64,000 nucleotides of DNA from Coriolopsis trogii (GCA_020543525.1 JAHYIO010000033.1:806001-870000); one strand, 5' to 3'; shown: positions 12,137 to 24,382, counted from the stretch's first letter. Notes: generated by a model from the sequence alone, not told the origin. Made by a program: numbers and translations.

Positions 12137-14751
12137 ATGGCGCCTGCACGCAAGAAAGCCAAAACGGCACATGCTAAGAACTCTCAAGCGGGTACTGGTG
12201 GCACGGCTGGGCGACGCGCCGGCGGATCGAAGAAGGGCAGTCTCCAGCTTCTCCCTGATCTGGCCGTAGAGATACAGCTCGAGGTTCGTAACCGTGACTT
12301 CTCGCTGCGTTTATGGACTGTTCACCACAAATTGGCCAGATATTCGGCTATCTGCACCCTCAAGATCTGCTGAGCATGTGTAGGACGTGCAAGAAGTTCC
12401 GCTCGTTCTTCCTCCAGCGCAATAACGAACCATTGTGGCGGAAGGCAGTCGAAAGCACTCCAGACCTTCCAGGATGTCCCCCAGACCTCAGCCTTCCTGC
12501 TTACGTGCATCTGCTGTACTCTATATACTGTCAAGTGAGTAGTTTGAATCGGAAGTGTGGGTGTGTGGCACACTGACGCGCGGTTCGTTCGTATGCAGGA
12601 CTGCGCGTCTCCTCATGGGCGCATGGTATGTTGGGCGTGGTTTAAGCGATATTGTGTCAAGTGCTTGCCGAACCAGTGAGTTTATAGACTGTGATCCATG
12701 AAGCCAGATCGCCTGAAAGTCGTGAAGCTCTTATACTTGGCCACAAGCCGAGCAGGAAATGCGAAGAACGCTTAGTTGGATGCCGTGTTTCGAGCCTATG
12801 TACTATCACACTTTTGTGGAGAAACATAAGGACAAGCCGTACGTCATAAACTTACCTTTCCATACTCGCCGTAAGTGTGGCTCAACTAGGCCACAGTTTA
12901 TCAACACGAGAGAAGGACATACGAGTACGCAAATCCGACATCTTGGAAGCTTTCAGGAAGTACAGAACCCATCACGCCGCCTTTGACACGTACTCATCTG
13001 AATGTGTCAAATCCGTGAGAGAGAGGCAGCAGGTATGTGAAGTCCTACATGTAGGAGAGCGACTTACACACCTAGCTTTTGTGTGCTAGTGGGTACGGCG
13101 ATGCCATAAGTGGCTGAAACGTCAAGAGGAGATACACGAGGCAGAATTGGAACAAGCGAGGGCCTCGCGGTTCGCTGAGTAAACATTTCCAGTATGTCAG
13201 CACTGAGGCACCGGGCTGATCGTCATGTAGGATCGTGGCACGACTGAGGAGCTCGGAATGGAAAGAGGAAATGGACTTTCTCGGTGACGATGGCCTGGAG
13301 GAAATGTCGAAGATAACAGGCGTACGGCAGTCGAGCAAGTTGACCGACAGAGGTACGCCATAGGCATTGCGCTGTTGATGAGCATGTGATTCACGTCCTT
13401 CTTGCTCAGTATGGGAGCAAGTCCTCGAAGCCCTCGACAGTTTCCTGAAAGAGACCAGGCGGTCGCGTCTCAAAGCCGAACGAGCGCAAGTCCTGCAGGA
13501 ACGCTTCCGCATGCTCGACGAAGCCATCCTCGCTCACTACGTCCAGATCCCGCGAACGGCAGACATGGACTGCCGTCCGCACTTCATCGATTTTGCCCTC
13601 ATGGAGGAATGCCGCGCGATTATTGATGTACCGGCCTCGGTCACAGTCTCTCCCGAAGACTTTACAGCTCTCATCCCCTCGCTTGGAGCAAAGTGGATGG
13701 CTCTCCGGCAGCGCGAGCTGCGTCTGTTCCTCACGGACGTCTTGCGGTCACAGGGCGTCCTAGATTACAGCACGGATGTCGAAGGCGAAGTCGACGTCCT
13801 CGACCTCGCCGTCGCCATCTTCGGCTGCCCAGGCCAGTGTCACAGGCCCTCTTCCCCCTTGCGCCCCACAGACCTCCTCAACCACGTCTGCACGCGCCGG
13901 CTCCGCCGCAGCGATGCGGAGAGCAAGTACTGGTACGACACTTACGCGTTCACCGCGGCGACCTTCAAGGCCGACCCGGCCATCGCGAAGACTGAACGTT
14001 TCTTCGACGCTAACTGGGACGGTACGCAACGCCCGTTCGTGTTCAGCCCACAGGAGCGGGCGGAGGCGGGGAGCAGGATCAAGCACATGTGCCGCATCGT
14101 CCGCGCGGCGGGCCTCGACCCGAGTCGCGCGACGGTCAAAGAACTGGAGAAGTGCGACGCGTGGCTGGTGTGCACGGAGTGCGGGACGACGAAGGAGCGA
14201 TACCGGGGCCGAGCCTCGTGGGCGTACGCATGGGATGCAGCGGTGAGTGACATGCTCTGCGACATTGACGCGATGGGGAAGCCCTCCCGCCGGTCGTCGA
14301 TTCATCCTTCGTGACTGCTCATCTGACCATCGCCAGCTCGCACACTGTTCCGCGAGTGAGGGCCACAGCAAGTGGGAGCCCCTCAAGGGCGCGGAGCTCG
14401 CCAAAGCCCGGGAGTGGGCCAGGAAGAAGGATCCAGACGCCAAGGAGGATCCGCTCCTGGTGGGCGGGTGGGGCACCGTGTACTCGTGCACGCTCTGCCC
14501 AGACTGGGACGGATGCTGGAAGTCGATGAAGGACCATCTCGCGCAAGAGTGAGTGCTACTACACACATGCATCTGCCTGCGCTGCACCTCTCGCAGGCTG
14601 AATCGGTCGCTGACATGTTGTGTTCCACAGGCACGGGATCGTGGCAGCGAACGACGACGAGAACAAGTGCGTGCGCGACGGGACCGTATACGTGAGCGCC
14701 GGTATGTCCCACGACTGGAATGGACGCCGGATCGTACTATCCCGGTCATAG
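12137..14751 (+). CDS. F-box protein
   Basis: Probable substrate-recognition subunit of an SCF-type ubiquitin ligase. The F-box lies at about residues 38-85 (LLPDLAVEIQLE joined to IFGYLHPQDLLSMCRTCKKF), preceded by a basic Lys/Arg/Ala-rich N-terminus. The ten-exon model is 12137-12283, 12340-12534, 12599-12675, 12728-12870, 12911-13032, 13090-13178, 13231-13352, 13410-14242, 14337-14548 and 14631-14751, giving 686 aa. The C-terminal half has conserved-looking Cys pairs: CTECGTTKERYRG and a possible zinc-binding CTLCPDWDGCWKSMKDHL. This architecture (F-box plus a long tail with a late C2H2-like motif) recurs in basidiomycete F-box families. Substrate unknown. The acceptor at 12727 was chosen because the nearer AG breaks the frame. 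ATG 12137 follows upstream stops. Confidence 0.85.
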
Positions 14752-15440
14752 GCTTCATATGTACAGTACAGGACGCCCCTGTACACCTTTGTATGTCCTG
14801 TTTGACTACGCGTGGACAATCGGATGTTCAAAGTCCTCTAGTATCGTCGTCGACTCAAACACACCGCGTATCAGTGGACGTGAGCTTCGCAGCGGTTTAT
14901 GCTCATCTCTCGTTCGCATACATCCGCCACGCGCCAGCCCCCGAGGTATAAAGCATGGGGCAGGAAAAAGCCCCTCACAGACGAGCAAAGATGCGAGTCG
15001 ATTCGCTAATCTATACACATGTACAGAGCCAGCACGATGGCGATCATTCGATCAAAATGGTGCGAACAGTCAGGAAGACGACTAGTAGTAGTAAGTAGAC
15101 TCGGACAGGTTCCAGAATCCGAAGACATTCCCTACCCACCGGCCCCGGCCACAGTAACACGAAACAAACGGGGCAGGTCTTGAGCTGAAGAGGAAAAAAA
15201 AACACAATGGCGGCGCAAACCCCAGGCTTGGCGAGGAAGAGAAGGCGAGGAAAAGTCCGAAAGGGCGAACGTCAAGCGTAAACCGGAGGGCGACGCAGAA
15301 CAGGTTCGAAGGTGTGCAAAGTAAGGATACAGCACCTAGTGCGTCGAATATGTAACGGTCTCGGCGAAGACGAAGTCTATGCGTGTAGGGTGGGGCGCGG
15401 GGCGCGGGAGGCTAGCATTACATGACAAAACAGCAACCAA

Positions 15441-15462
15441 ACCAGACCAGACCAGACCAGAC
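15441..15462. repeat. (ACCAG)n short tandem repeat
   Basis: About four consecutive ACCAG pentamers are read directly in the convergent intergenic region. Confidence 0.8.
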
Positions 15463-15837
15463 TCGGGGACAGAGCGAAGGACAAAACAAGCGAGGGCGAG
15501 GAGCGGATGAGCGACCGGGTCGACTCCATGTACGGCGAGTGAATAGCTACAAGAAGGGGCAAGACTAGAAAACACTAGTCGACCGTCAACCCTCGCCGTC
15601 GTCCTCCCTACCGGCGCGCAGCGTACAACATACGGCGCGGCGCACGTCGGCAGAATGGGACAGGACATGGCGAGGGACAATAAAACGGGGGGCGTAAGAT
15701 AACAGTTGTACGATGTGAATGCGAAGGAGCGTAGTGTTCGTTGTGCGGGAACGAAAATGCGGAATACTAGTATGGACAGGCAGCTTGCTATGTTGATACA
15801 CCGATGGGAACCCAGTAAAGACGCAGGAGAGGTAGAG

Positions 15838-15854
15838 TGGTGGTGGTGGTGGTG
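15838..15854. repeat. (TGG)n triplet repeat
   Basis: Five or more consecutive TGG triplets are seen directly. Confidence 0.8.
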
Positions 15855-16006
15855 TGTTGTTGAGCGGGTGAGGTAGTACCCAAGATAAATGGGTCTAGAT
15901 TTGAGGACGCGCGGGGCGGATGAAGGCGCGTTCGAGGCCGCCGAAAGGTGGAAGCGGCGAAAGAGTCTATCGGGTAGCGGTGACAGATGCGCCTTTTTGC
16001 AGCCGC

Positions 16007-18138
16007 TCACGACCAGGACTTGACCTGATACGACTTTGAATAGTCGCCATGCTCGAACGGCTTCTGGTAGTGTAGGGGTGGCATAGTCGCCAGTGGCTGC
16101 ACACGATGAATAGACGAATCAGCAAAGCACAGACGAGGCAAGCAAGTGCCACGCACCGGCTCCCGGGGCACTTCTCTGGGCAACATAGCACTAACATCAG
16201 ACTGCGAACGCAGCGTCTATCGCGGGTCGTGAGCATTACTGTATCAGGTCAGAGCGAGGTGATTGATGGTCTTACCGTTGAGTAGATGGGACCCGGGTCG
16301 TTCCCTTCGTGCTTGATGGTTGTTGTCTGCCCGACCATGAGGAAAGTAGGCACAGTCGTGCGCTCATTCTCCGTTCCACGTCCACGAACAGCACGACGGG
16401 TGTTCAGCGCCGCATAGAATGAGTTAGCGTAGACTGCGTTCTAGTCAGCAACATGTATCCACACAGGACACGGGTGCGACTCACCTTTACTTAGCACGAA
16501 GTAGAATCCCATGAAGATGAAGTTTGTCGGCATCAAGTCATACTATAGCACTTTCAGCGAAGCTCCTGTGCACAAACTGCGTGGGACTCACCATGATCAG
16601 GGTGGAGAGACTGATGGCACTGGGACAGAACCGATGTTAGGTTTAACGCAACATCGCGAACCATGTACCGACAAACCTCGAGATGACCCCAGTGTTGATC
16701 GCATATATGGTGAGCTTGTTAATGATTGAATCATCCCTATAACGAACTGTCAGAATGTCACCATGCTTGAAGGATGCCCTGGCTCACTTTGAGTAGCCTG
16801 TCTTCAGGTTTCGAAGGAACCAACATAACGCCGCGGCGGTGATGACATCTGTAGCCATGCCAAGCCCGAGCGCAATGCTTCCGACGAACTGGTGGTGCTT
16901 GTTCAAGACAAGTATATTCATCTCTAGCACAAGTGAACGCACCTTGAGGCTGCCGACTTGAGTTAGCGACTTGATAGCAGAACTGTGTTACACTTGAGTA
17001 AGACATGAACGGAACCTCCCTATGAAGACCAACTCACGCTTGGACAGTGAAGTCTGTGTAACAGGAACGGCGTCAACCATAAGCACCGAGAAGTCTAGAC
17101 ATGGACGTACAGAAAGCAGCGGCTGTGGAGGGAACAGGATTAGTTCCGAGACCGATATGTTATGGTAATAGACATACCTAGTTGAGCCAGCGCTCCGACC
17201 ATCTGCAAAGGCGTGAGATTGAAGTCGGTCATTTTGCAGGGAGAACATGTGTGCACGTACAATCAACATGGTGACAGGAATGTTGTGCTTGCTGACTGTA
17301 CCCATTGATGAGGGAGGGAAGACGAGAGGAGAAGAGGAGACTTACATCTCCATACTCGCAAACCGAAGCATCTGTGAGAGAATTAGTGGCTTTGCTGTAG
17401 TAATAAGGAAACTCGGACTAACACTTTCACGATACCACCGACTGCGGCCTACGATGAATGTTGACGTCAGACACAGACGACGGGAAGTAGGGATGCGGAG
17501 ACGCGTACCCCGAGTGGTACTTGGAGCTGGGGGGATAATGGCGTCAGGCACAGAGCTAGCGACGAGAAGCAACAGAGCTTACAATCAATGACCTGCACAG
17601 ACACAAAAGTTAGTCGCATGGAATGTAAACAGCGGCTGTATGCGTACCAAATAGGAGTTTCGAAAAGGGAGGTAACCTGGCCCCAATTACTTGTGAGGGA
17701 CGATGCATGAGTTTGAAGATGGCGGTCTGGAACGAGGTGGGACGTACGTGACAACATAGTAGTAAACCGCATGTCCAATAAATGCTTGGTCAACAAGCTC
17801 AAGTAACCTTGGATGGGGTGAGCTGGGATGAAGCATGCGCGTGGGTGATCACGAACCATATTGCGCCGACCTGAAGGGGAGGATTAGGGCGCGCGTGATG
17901 AGGAGAAGGAGAGGACGAACCAAGCACTTGTACCACCAGACGTCGAGGGGATAGCGTCTGAAGTAGCTATATGCTTGCATGCTGAGAATGCCGAACGCGC
18001 TGTCAAGGAAACGCGGGATGAATGACGATGGGCCGGGAGAGGCTGGTATGACACGTACACGCTAGAAGCCCCAAAGCCTATGAAGACCGCGCCAAAGGTC
18101 GCATTGAGGTCGATCAGCGAGGAGAATGGGGAGGCCAT
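16007..18138 (-). CDS. DUF6534-type seven-transmembrane protein (copy 2)
   Basis: A 325-aa membrane protein built from 20 exons. In transcription order: 18059-18138, 17921-17999, 17857-17870, 17748-17807, 17648-17689, 17583-17592, 17509-17526, 17423-17448, 17346-17371, 17261-17295, 17178-17202, 17111-17122, 17038-17053, 16943-16982, 16788-16897, 16677-16736, 16592-16610, 16485-16542, 16276-16433 and 16007-16096. All phases agree. Family landmarks are LNATFGAVFIGFGASS, LLELVDQAFIGHAVYYYVVT, SLILQVPLGAAVGGIVK, FGLRVWRFSKHNIPVTMLIV, GLGMATDVITAAALCWFLR, DDSIINKLTIYAINTGV, FIFMGFYFVLSKVYANSFYA and LNTRRAV. A polar cytosolic-type tail follows. Eight exons are under 30 nt (down to 10 nt). The last intron is long (179 nt). 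Function of the family is unknown. It is convergent to the F-box gene. Confidence 0.85.
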
Positions 18139-19630
18139 GTCGCCGAGGGTGGCGATGGCGAGGACGGGATGCGCGGGCAGGAAGGGTGGACGGACACGCG
18201 AGGTGGCAGGTACTTGAAGGGAAAGTAGGAGGGCAAGAGGGCAGCGGGGGCCTGAACGGACCTGACCATGTCAACGGGAACCATTTCGAGGAAGACGAGG
18301 GGACGCCCAAGGCCACTGATCTCAGAAAATGAGAGAGAAGCTTGGCTGGGAATGGAACTCGCCTGCCCCTCCCCCGCCAGCGCCTCCTCGTGCCCATATC
18401 AGGCACTCTTCCCCGCACTCTCCCCCGATCGGTCGCTGTCATCGCTTGCTCTCCGCCGTCATCACCGTTCATGGTGTCCTCGTCCTACGCACACTGACCA
18501 TGCTCTCTCTACGTGGTACCAGACTGCTGCGCGGTATCAACGAATGCTCAGTTCGCAATCATAGAAGTCCGAGACATCCTCACGCGACCGCTCTCGTGTG
18601 AACAACGTCCTGCCTCTCCAAGTAGCTGTTCGTACCTGCGCGTGCCCAGACAGCCAAGCCCGATCGTCATCTCAATCGACACTTCAAAAGGTACTACTCT
18701 TGAGGAACCTCTCTGCCCTGCCTGCTCAACGTCCTCCAACTCTGACAGCGTCCCATGTCTCTCACATACGCCCTGGTTCCTGCCGACATGTACAATCTCC
18801 AAATACAACTGCACCCTGCTATCGTTCCCCGGTGTGACTGTCAGCATGAACTCTCGCTGACTGCGGTCTTTACACAGTCTAGAAGCGGCTCGCATGAGAG
18901 CCTCTCATCTCCGAAGGTCCATCCTGGGACACACATACCTATGCCTGTGCTCGCCCTTGACACCAGTTATTGCCCCCGACATCGTCCCCCCCGCCCATGC
19001 CGTGAACATTCCGGACGATCCACCTCCGGAGGTCTTCGCAACTCAACTCAACGCGACTTCTAATCCCGCTCACGCCCTTGTATCTCCCCGACACCGCTCA
19101 GAAAACTCCACCCTCGCACCCGGTGCCTCCAATGCCAGCTTGCCGAGCGTCCTCCGTGAGTTCAAGGGCGACATCTGTCCATTGTCCATGTTCGCTCCCC
19201 TGATTCGCCCAACCTTCTCGCTGCATCGGTCCCGACCGTTGCCGTTCAGGCCTTCAATCACCACTGGGTCTCTCCGGCTCGTATTCTAATCAACTCACCT
19301 GCTGTATGCTAATACTACACAAACGCCCCTTCGTCGTCGACATAGCAACATCTGTATCCGTGAGGAGTCAACCCCAGACAAGACGAGCCTTACGCTCTTC
19401 GGAAACCGTGCGCGTCTGACCACAAATAAGCATCAGATTCAGTGTGGCGGGCCGTCGGCCGCTCTGAGTCCTGATCACGAGGCCCACGCGATATATCATA
19501 ATGATGATATTCAGCAGATCGTCGTCGACTCAAGCTACCAACCAGTGCACAGTCGCTGTCTATAGTGCATCTTGGTACATAGCGATCTTGAATATCGGAG
19601 GTCTTGAGATAGACTCTTGTGCTGCTGCAA
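18139..19630. other. Intergenic, weak ORF only
   Basis: Contains the promoter side of DUF6534 copy 2. A plus-strand frame at 18894-19289 (131 codons, segment IVPPAHAVNIPDDPPPEVFA) reads somewhat like protein but has no recognised domain or supported exons around it. I do not call it a gene. Confidence 0.35.
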
Positions 19631-20066
19631 TCACCATGGTTTCGCCCAGGTAAGTATCACCGCCCAGATTGCTACAAGCCCACAAGCCCACTCGGACCAC
19701 CACCCCCGATGGGCATCCATGCTGATCTCGAGCCAGACGCGGGTTCCCAGAATGATGGTCTTACGAAAACATGCACGTCGCCGGTCGCGTGAGATGACGG
19801 GAACATACCTGAGCTTCGTACACAGGAATAGTGACCCACACCCGTCGTAAGCCGGTTCCGACGAGGTGAGTCCTCTAATCTGTCTCGAAGGCTGCGTGCC
19901 GCGGTATCCGCACGAAGGACGCTTCGAGGAACATTAAGAATCCCAAGAAAAGTACGCTTGCACCGTGGCGTCCGTTCAACCAGACTCGCCTGCCGAGCTT
20001 CTGGCGTCTGGCATGATGTGGTATCCTGGCATCTTTGTCCACAGCACCGGCCGCCGTGGCGCGCAT
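19631..20066 (-). CDS. Small two-helix membrane protein, unknown function
   Basis: Unrecognised protein of 115 aa in three exons: 19914-20066, 19809-19874 and 19631-19759. All junctions are phase 0. The first intron is short (39 nt) and the second is 49 nt. The ATG at 20066 begins MRATAAGAVDKDARIPHHAR, a basic N-terminus. Hydrophobic segments are ASVLFLGFLMFLEASF near residue 36-51 and WACGLVAIWAVILTW near the C-terminus, which ends AKPW. An aromatic linker (WWSEW) precedes the second helix. The predicted product is an integral membrane protein with two helices. Additional upstream exons are possible. It lies about 500 bp downstream of RSA4 on the same strand. Confidence 0.45.
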
Positions 20067-20573
20067 CAGAGATATGGCTTCTTAGCTCCCCCTCAACGAA
20101 CTGGTTAACATAGTCAGTTTTTTGCGTATAGCTCTCATCAATGTTCACATAGACATGTCCCATATCACATCCTCTGTATGTGAGTACATATCCTCATGCC
20201 TCTATGTTACGTCTGCAAGCGATGAGTCGACGTCACGATGATCGATCACTCTGGCCTGAACGGACACCTCACTCTCGAACTCAGATGGACTGTGATGAAC
20301 TTCGACAGCGGCAGCCGATGGCTCACGGACTGGCGGTCCACTTTACTTTCGTAAGTTGGGGTACAAGACCAGGTACACGTCATGCGATAGCTCAGTCAGA
20401 GCCACAAATTGTTTGTGCCACATATCCAAGCAGAGTCTACTAGCGACGTCCAGTGACGATCCCTCACGCCAGTCTCGCTCGGCGTATCCACCAAGCAACA
20501 CTCCCGTACGTTCGTAACCCTCGGCGTGCACAACCATGAACACGCTCCGAGTCGACAGTATGAGCCGCCGCAC
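20067..20573. other. Intergenic between RSA4 and the small membrane gene
   Basis: A minus-strand frame with ATG at 20537 encodes about 64 aa (starting MVVHAEGYERTGVLLGG) only 36 bp past the RSA4 stop. It probably lies in its 3' UTR and is not called. Confidence 0.4.
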
Positions 20574-22836
20574 TCAATTTTTCCATCTGACAGTGGCCCG
20601 CTCTATCAGCACCAGCCGCCGGGCCATATCGACAAGTGTTAGAACTCACATCTTGACCGTTCGGTCCCGCCCGCCGCTGACAAGCTTGTCCGCGACAAAA
20701 TCAACGCAATAGACTTCGTCCGTGTGGCCAGGGAGATCCGTCTTGATCTTGTACGTCTTCAGATCCCATATCTAGCATAGCGACAACGCCGCACGATCGA
20801 CGCACCGTCACAATCAGCACCTAGCTCGACATCCCCAGACAGTCGTCCGCGAGCCCCGAACCGCCCCTCAACCCCAGCCGCGTCGCAAAATCGCGACCGG
20901 GGACGGAGGCGCGTTCGGCAAGCGCCCTGTAGCGGACCTCATCCCGGTCGATAGACAAAGACTCACTTTGAGTGTGCTGTCCTTGCTCGCGCTGACCAAG
21001 AGGCGCGAGTCTGCGCTCCATGCGAGCCGGTAGACCGCCGCGATGTGCCCACGGAGCGTCGCGACGAACTTGCCCGTCCGGCCGTCCCAGACGCGCACCG
21101 AGTTGTCCCACGCCGCGCTCGCGGCCCAGCGCCCGTCTGGGCTGAACGCGACGTGGGCGACCTGCCGCTGGTGCCCGGTAAGGCGTGCGAGCGGTTTCAG
21201 CTTCCCTCCTCGCTCCGCTGCTGCGGCCGAGGCGTCGCCGGAGTCGGTCCTGGAGGGGAAGAGGGACCACATGAAGAGCGTGTGGTCGTCGGAGCCTGAG
21301 ATGAGAAGCTCGCCCGCGGAGGAGACGAGCGCGTTGTAGCGCGCGAGGGCGAGGGATTTGGCTGCGGGACTGTGTCAGCTTGTGCGCGATACGCGTGAAT
21401 GCGAGTGTCACGTGGTCGCAGGGATGGAGGCAGCGGATTTCGAGAGCGCTCCTGTCTCGCTCTCACGCGAGGAAGATACACACCTTCGCTATCAGAAGTT
21501 GTCTTCTTGCCGAGATGGTCGAAAGGCCCCGTACGCAGCACGAAGTCGGTGTTGAGTGCGAGTGTCGTCACCCAATGGGCATGGTCTTTGAGGATGTGCA
21601 AGCATTTTCCCTGGCGAATCCGCATGAGCAGGTCGGACAAGACGGAGATGAAGTTCCTCCGCTGGTGCTTACCCCGTTCGCATCCCACACCCGGACAGTT
21701 CGGTCGCTCGACGCAGTATACAGGACGCCCTTGCCGTTCAGCCCGCCGCCACCCCAGCGTACGACATTCACACTGGCGGTATGTCCACCGAGCGCATACT
21801 CGCATCTCCGCACGAGCGTGGACCATACGCGTACCGTTCCGTCCTTTGATGAAGAGGCTAAACGAGGTGCAGACGGGTTCCTGGTCTACGTCAGCGGCCA
21901 GAACTCCTGGAAAAAGTAGAGAACAACACATACAGGTGTATTGGCTCCCAAGACAGCGATGTAACCCACTTCGTGTGACCCTTCAATGCATCTCCGATCG
22001 GCTTGCCCGTCTTCGGATCCCATAAACGTACCTGAGCAAACGATGCAACATGTTTCAGTCCCACATCGTCCGACGTCTACCCAACGGAAGCTTGACCCAC
22101 ATGTCCATCATGTCCGCCTGTCGCAAGCTTTCGCTCCATTGCCTCCCACTCAACACAAAGTACCCAGCCTTTATGGCCCGAAAGGACGTGTGAGGGCGTC
22201 TCGGTGAACAAATCCCACAGCCGTGCGTTACAATCGCCAGAACCGGTCGCGAGTAGGTTCCCTGTAGGCGAAAATGACGCGCATAGGATCGGAGATGTAT
22301 GCCCTAGTCATTGAAGCTTGTTAGAATGCTCGGAAAAACTTCTTACTCGATGGCACACACCGGACAGGGTAGACGAGCATCTCGTTGCTGGTCGGACTTT
22401 GAAGACCGCTTGTGGAGAGCAGTGAATGACGAAAACATCTTCAGGAGTGAACGCATGTGATGGGTGCGATAGGACATCTTCTTCGATGGATTTTGATATT
22501 GCTATCCTCGTGGGTGCACCAGGAGTTTGCGCGTCGGATGGTAGAGATATGTGAAATGAGAACGGCACTGGGTCTTCGTCCTACCGTAGTGAGGCTTAGC
22601 GCATACTATCAATGCGTGGATTATCATACCTTGGTATTCAGCTTGTTGACGATAGCCTCCAATCCCTCCCTCGAGACATTCGCCGGAAGATTGACGGCTG
22701 GTGCAAGAGGCTCTCCGTCATCCTCGCTCACAAATTGCACAACGATGTGCGGGCTTGGTTTCGGTGCCTCCTTTTCGGGTTCGGGGACGCCGTGGTAGAC
22801 TTTCTGTCTTTTTGGAGGTGGAAGTAGAGTCGCCAT
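20574..22836 (-). CDS. RSA4: Notchless/Rsa4 WD40 ribosome-assembly protein
   Basis: Pre-60S ribosome biogenesis factor. In yeast, Rsa4 links the 5S RNP region of the pre-60S particle to the AAA ATPase Rea1/Mdn1, which pulls on its N-terminal ubiquitin-like domain. The nine exons are 22630-22836, 22361-22580, 22101-22303, 21934-22031, 21673-21880, 21484-21610, 20967-21361, 20650-20771 and 20574-20586, giving 530 aa. The N-terminus (MATLLPPPKRQKVYHG) and the following NLE domain (VVQFVSEDDGEPLAPAVNLP) are diagnostic. At least seven WD-type repeats follow, with signatures such as ATGSGDCNARLWD, LASSSKDGTVRVWS, TASSDRTVRVWD, SGSDDHTLFMWS and SAAWDNSVRVWD. The final exon is 13 nt and restores the canonical ending KIWKN. 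Head-to-head with the pirin gene. Confidence 0.95.
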
Positions 22837-23224
22837 AGTCAGCAAGCAGGAGCAGGCAGGAGCGAGGCAAGCAAAACCCAGGTCGGAAAACCAAAACAGG
22901 TCAAGCGCTCGTTTTCACACCGAGCTGATTAGATCAGCGGACCCGCCTCGTGGGTACTCAACGACTGTGAAAGGGAATTCGCGCTTGACATCGATATGTT
23001 TCTTTGTAACCCTCGTCTTACGACGATGCGGCCTTCTCGACCTACCACGTCATTCGAGAGGTCGTATATAAGGAGAGGAAAGCCGTCTCAACTTCACTAT
23101 CCCCCGTAACAGACAACCATCGATACACAAGGCCAAGCTGTCTCTCCTACACCTTCTTCGAGCTCTTCGTACCACCACAGCACTCCATCAATCGAGATCG
23201 TTCTCCTCTACCCCTTTATCTGCC
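22837..23224. promoter_or_regulatory. Bidirectional promoter, RSA4 / pirin
   Basis: These 388 bp lie between divergent start codons. A TATATAAG element at 23065-23072 sits about 155 bp upstream of the pirin ATG and fits a TATA box for that side. A CT-rich stretch follows it, as is common near fungal transcription starts. Confidence 0.55.
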
Positions 23225-24138
23225 ATGAAGTTTGCTCCTCGTCGTAGCACCGAACGCGGAAACGCTGACCATGGCTGGCTCAAGACCTTCCACACTTTCA
23301 GCTTCGCGAGGTGAGGACCTCTTATTTGTCTCATGAGTGACGCTAGCTGATGAGAAAACGTGTAATAGCTACTATGATCCTCAGCACGACCATTTCGGTT
23401 GTCTTCGCGTCATCAATGAGGACCGCGTCGAGCCCAAGACAGGGTTTGGCACCCATGCCCACCGCGAGTTCGAGATCTTCTCGTATATTGTCAGCGGCGA
23501 ACTCGAACAGTATGTCATATTTGCGCCTCTGACCCTGTAAGCTCCTTTCTGATGCAATTTGATGCAGTCGTGACTCGATGGGCAATGTCGAGGTCATGAA
23601 GCGCGGCGACCTACAGATGACGTCCGCAGGAACTGGCATCCGTCATAGCGAGCACGCACATGGCCCTCAGCAGGTACACTTCCTCCAGATATGGAGTGTA
23701 CCCTCTACAAAGGGCCTTTCCCCTCAATACTTCACGCGTCACTTCTCAGACGAAGAGAAGAAGGACCAGTGGGCTCATGTCGTGGCTCCCATCGGGGCCA
23801 AGGGCGTCGTCGAAAAGCGCGAGGCTGAAGGACCTGCCCCGGTACACTCGCCATTGGACCTCTTTGCGACGCTACTTTCGCCTGAACACAAGCTATCGCA
23901 CTCCTTCCATGACCAAGGGCCGCAGCGCAAGGGGTATGTGCACGTTGTGCAAACATCCGGGTACAACGCTGGGGAGGCTGGCGGGGCGCATGTTCGCGTG
24001 ACTGGTGCCGGTAGTGAACCGGTAGAGTTGAAGGAGGGAGATGGTGCCTATATTATGGCAGCGCCCGGTGAGGAACTGACTGTAGAGAACATTGGGGATC
24101 GGGTGGCGGAGGTCCTGTTGTTCGACATGTCTAGTTGA
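23225..24138 (+). CDS. Pirin family protein
   Basis: Cupin-fold metal-binding protein. Family members act as nuclear cofactors or quercetin 2,3-dioxygenases, but the role here is unknown. The three exons are 23225-23310, 23369-23509 and 23568-24138 (265 aa, normal for pirins). The N-terminal domain carries the metal-site pattern HAHREFEIFSYI and the later SAGTGIRHSEHAH, giving the expected His/His/His/Glu ligands. YYDPQHDHFG precedes it, matching the family. The C-terminal domain ends EVLLFDMSS. The start MKFAPRRSTERG is the first ATG after the TATA box. Confidence in the family is high. Confidence 0.93.
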
Positions 24139-24382
24139 AGACTCGTAATCACCGTGCCCCCGGACATGTATATATTGGAGTCCATGTGTGGTCTGATACA
24201 GTCTGTCGACTTCTGAATGTCCGGGGTGCGCGTCGACGCGGTGTTCTGCTGGGCTGAAACACACGTGATCTCGACGCGTTATGTTGACGCGTACGTCACG
24301 GTCGGTCACACCATACCAGTATCACCTTGACTCTTGTGCGACTTGGTCCCGAGCGGCGTGGCGTACGGGGTCTCGTCTTCCC

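Larger units (their letters stand above)
14752..16006. other. Convergent 3' intergenic region
   Basis: Lies between the stop codons of two convergent genes. It holds only UTR-like sequence and two short tandem repeats. Open frames on the minus strand (for example 15336-16010) are Ser/His/Leu-rich translations of repetitive DNA without ATG-splice support. Confidence 0.5.

Noticed and set aside
13760..14758. 332-codon minus-strand ORF antisense to the F-box gene
   Set aside because: It mirrors the GC-rich coding exons of the F-box gene, starts without a supported ATG, is Arg/Ser-rich and shows no family pattern.
15336..16010. 224-codon minus-strand ORF downstream of DUF6534 copy 2
   Set aside because: It is a translation of 3' flanking sequence including the TGG and ACCAG repeats (His and Trp-Ser-Gly runs).
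20343..20573. Minus-strand ORF immediately after the RSA4 stop
   Set aside because: It lies only 36 bp beyond the stop on the same strand, most likely in the 3' UTR, with no partner exons that keep frame.
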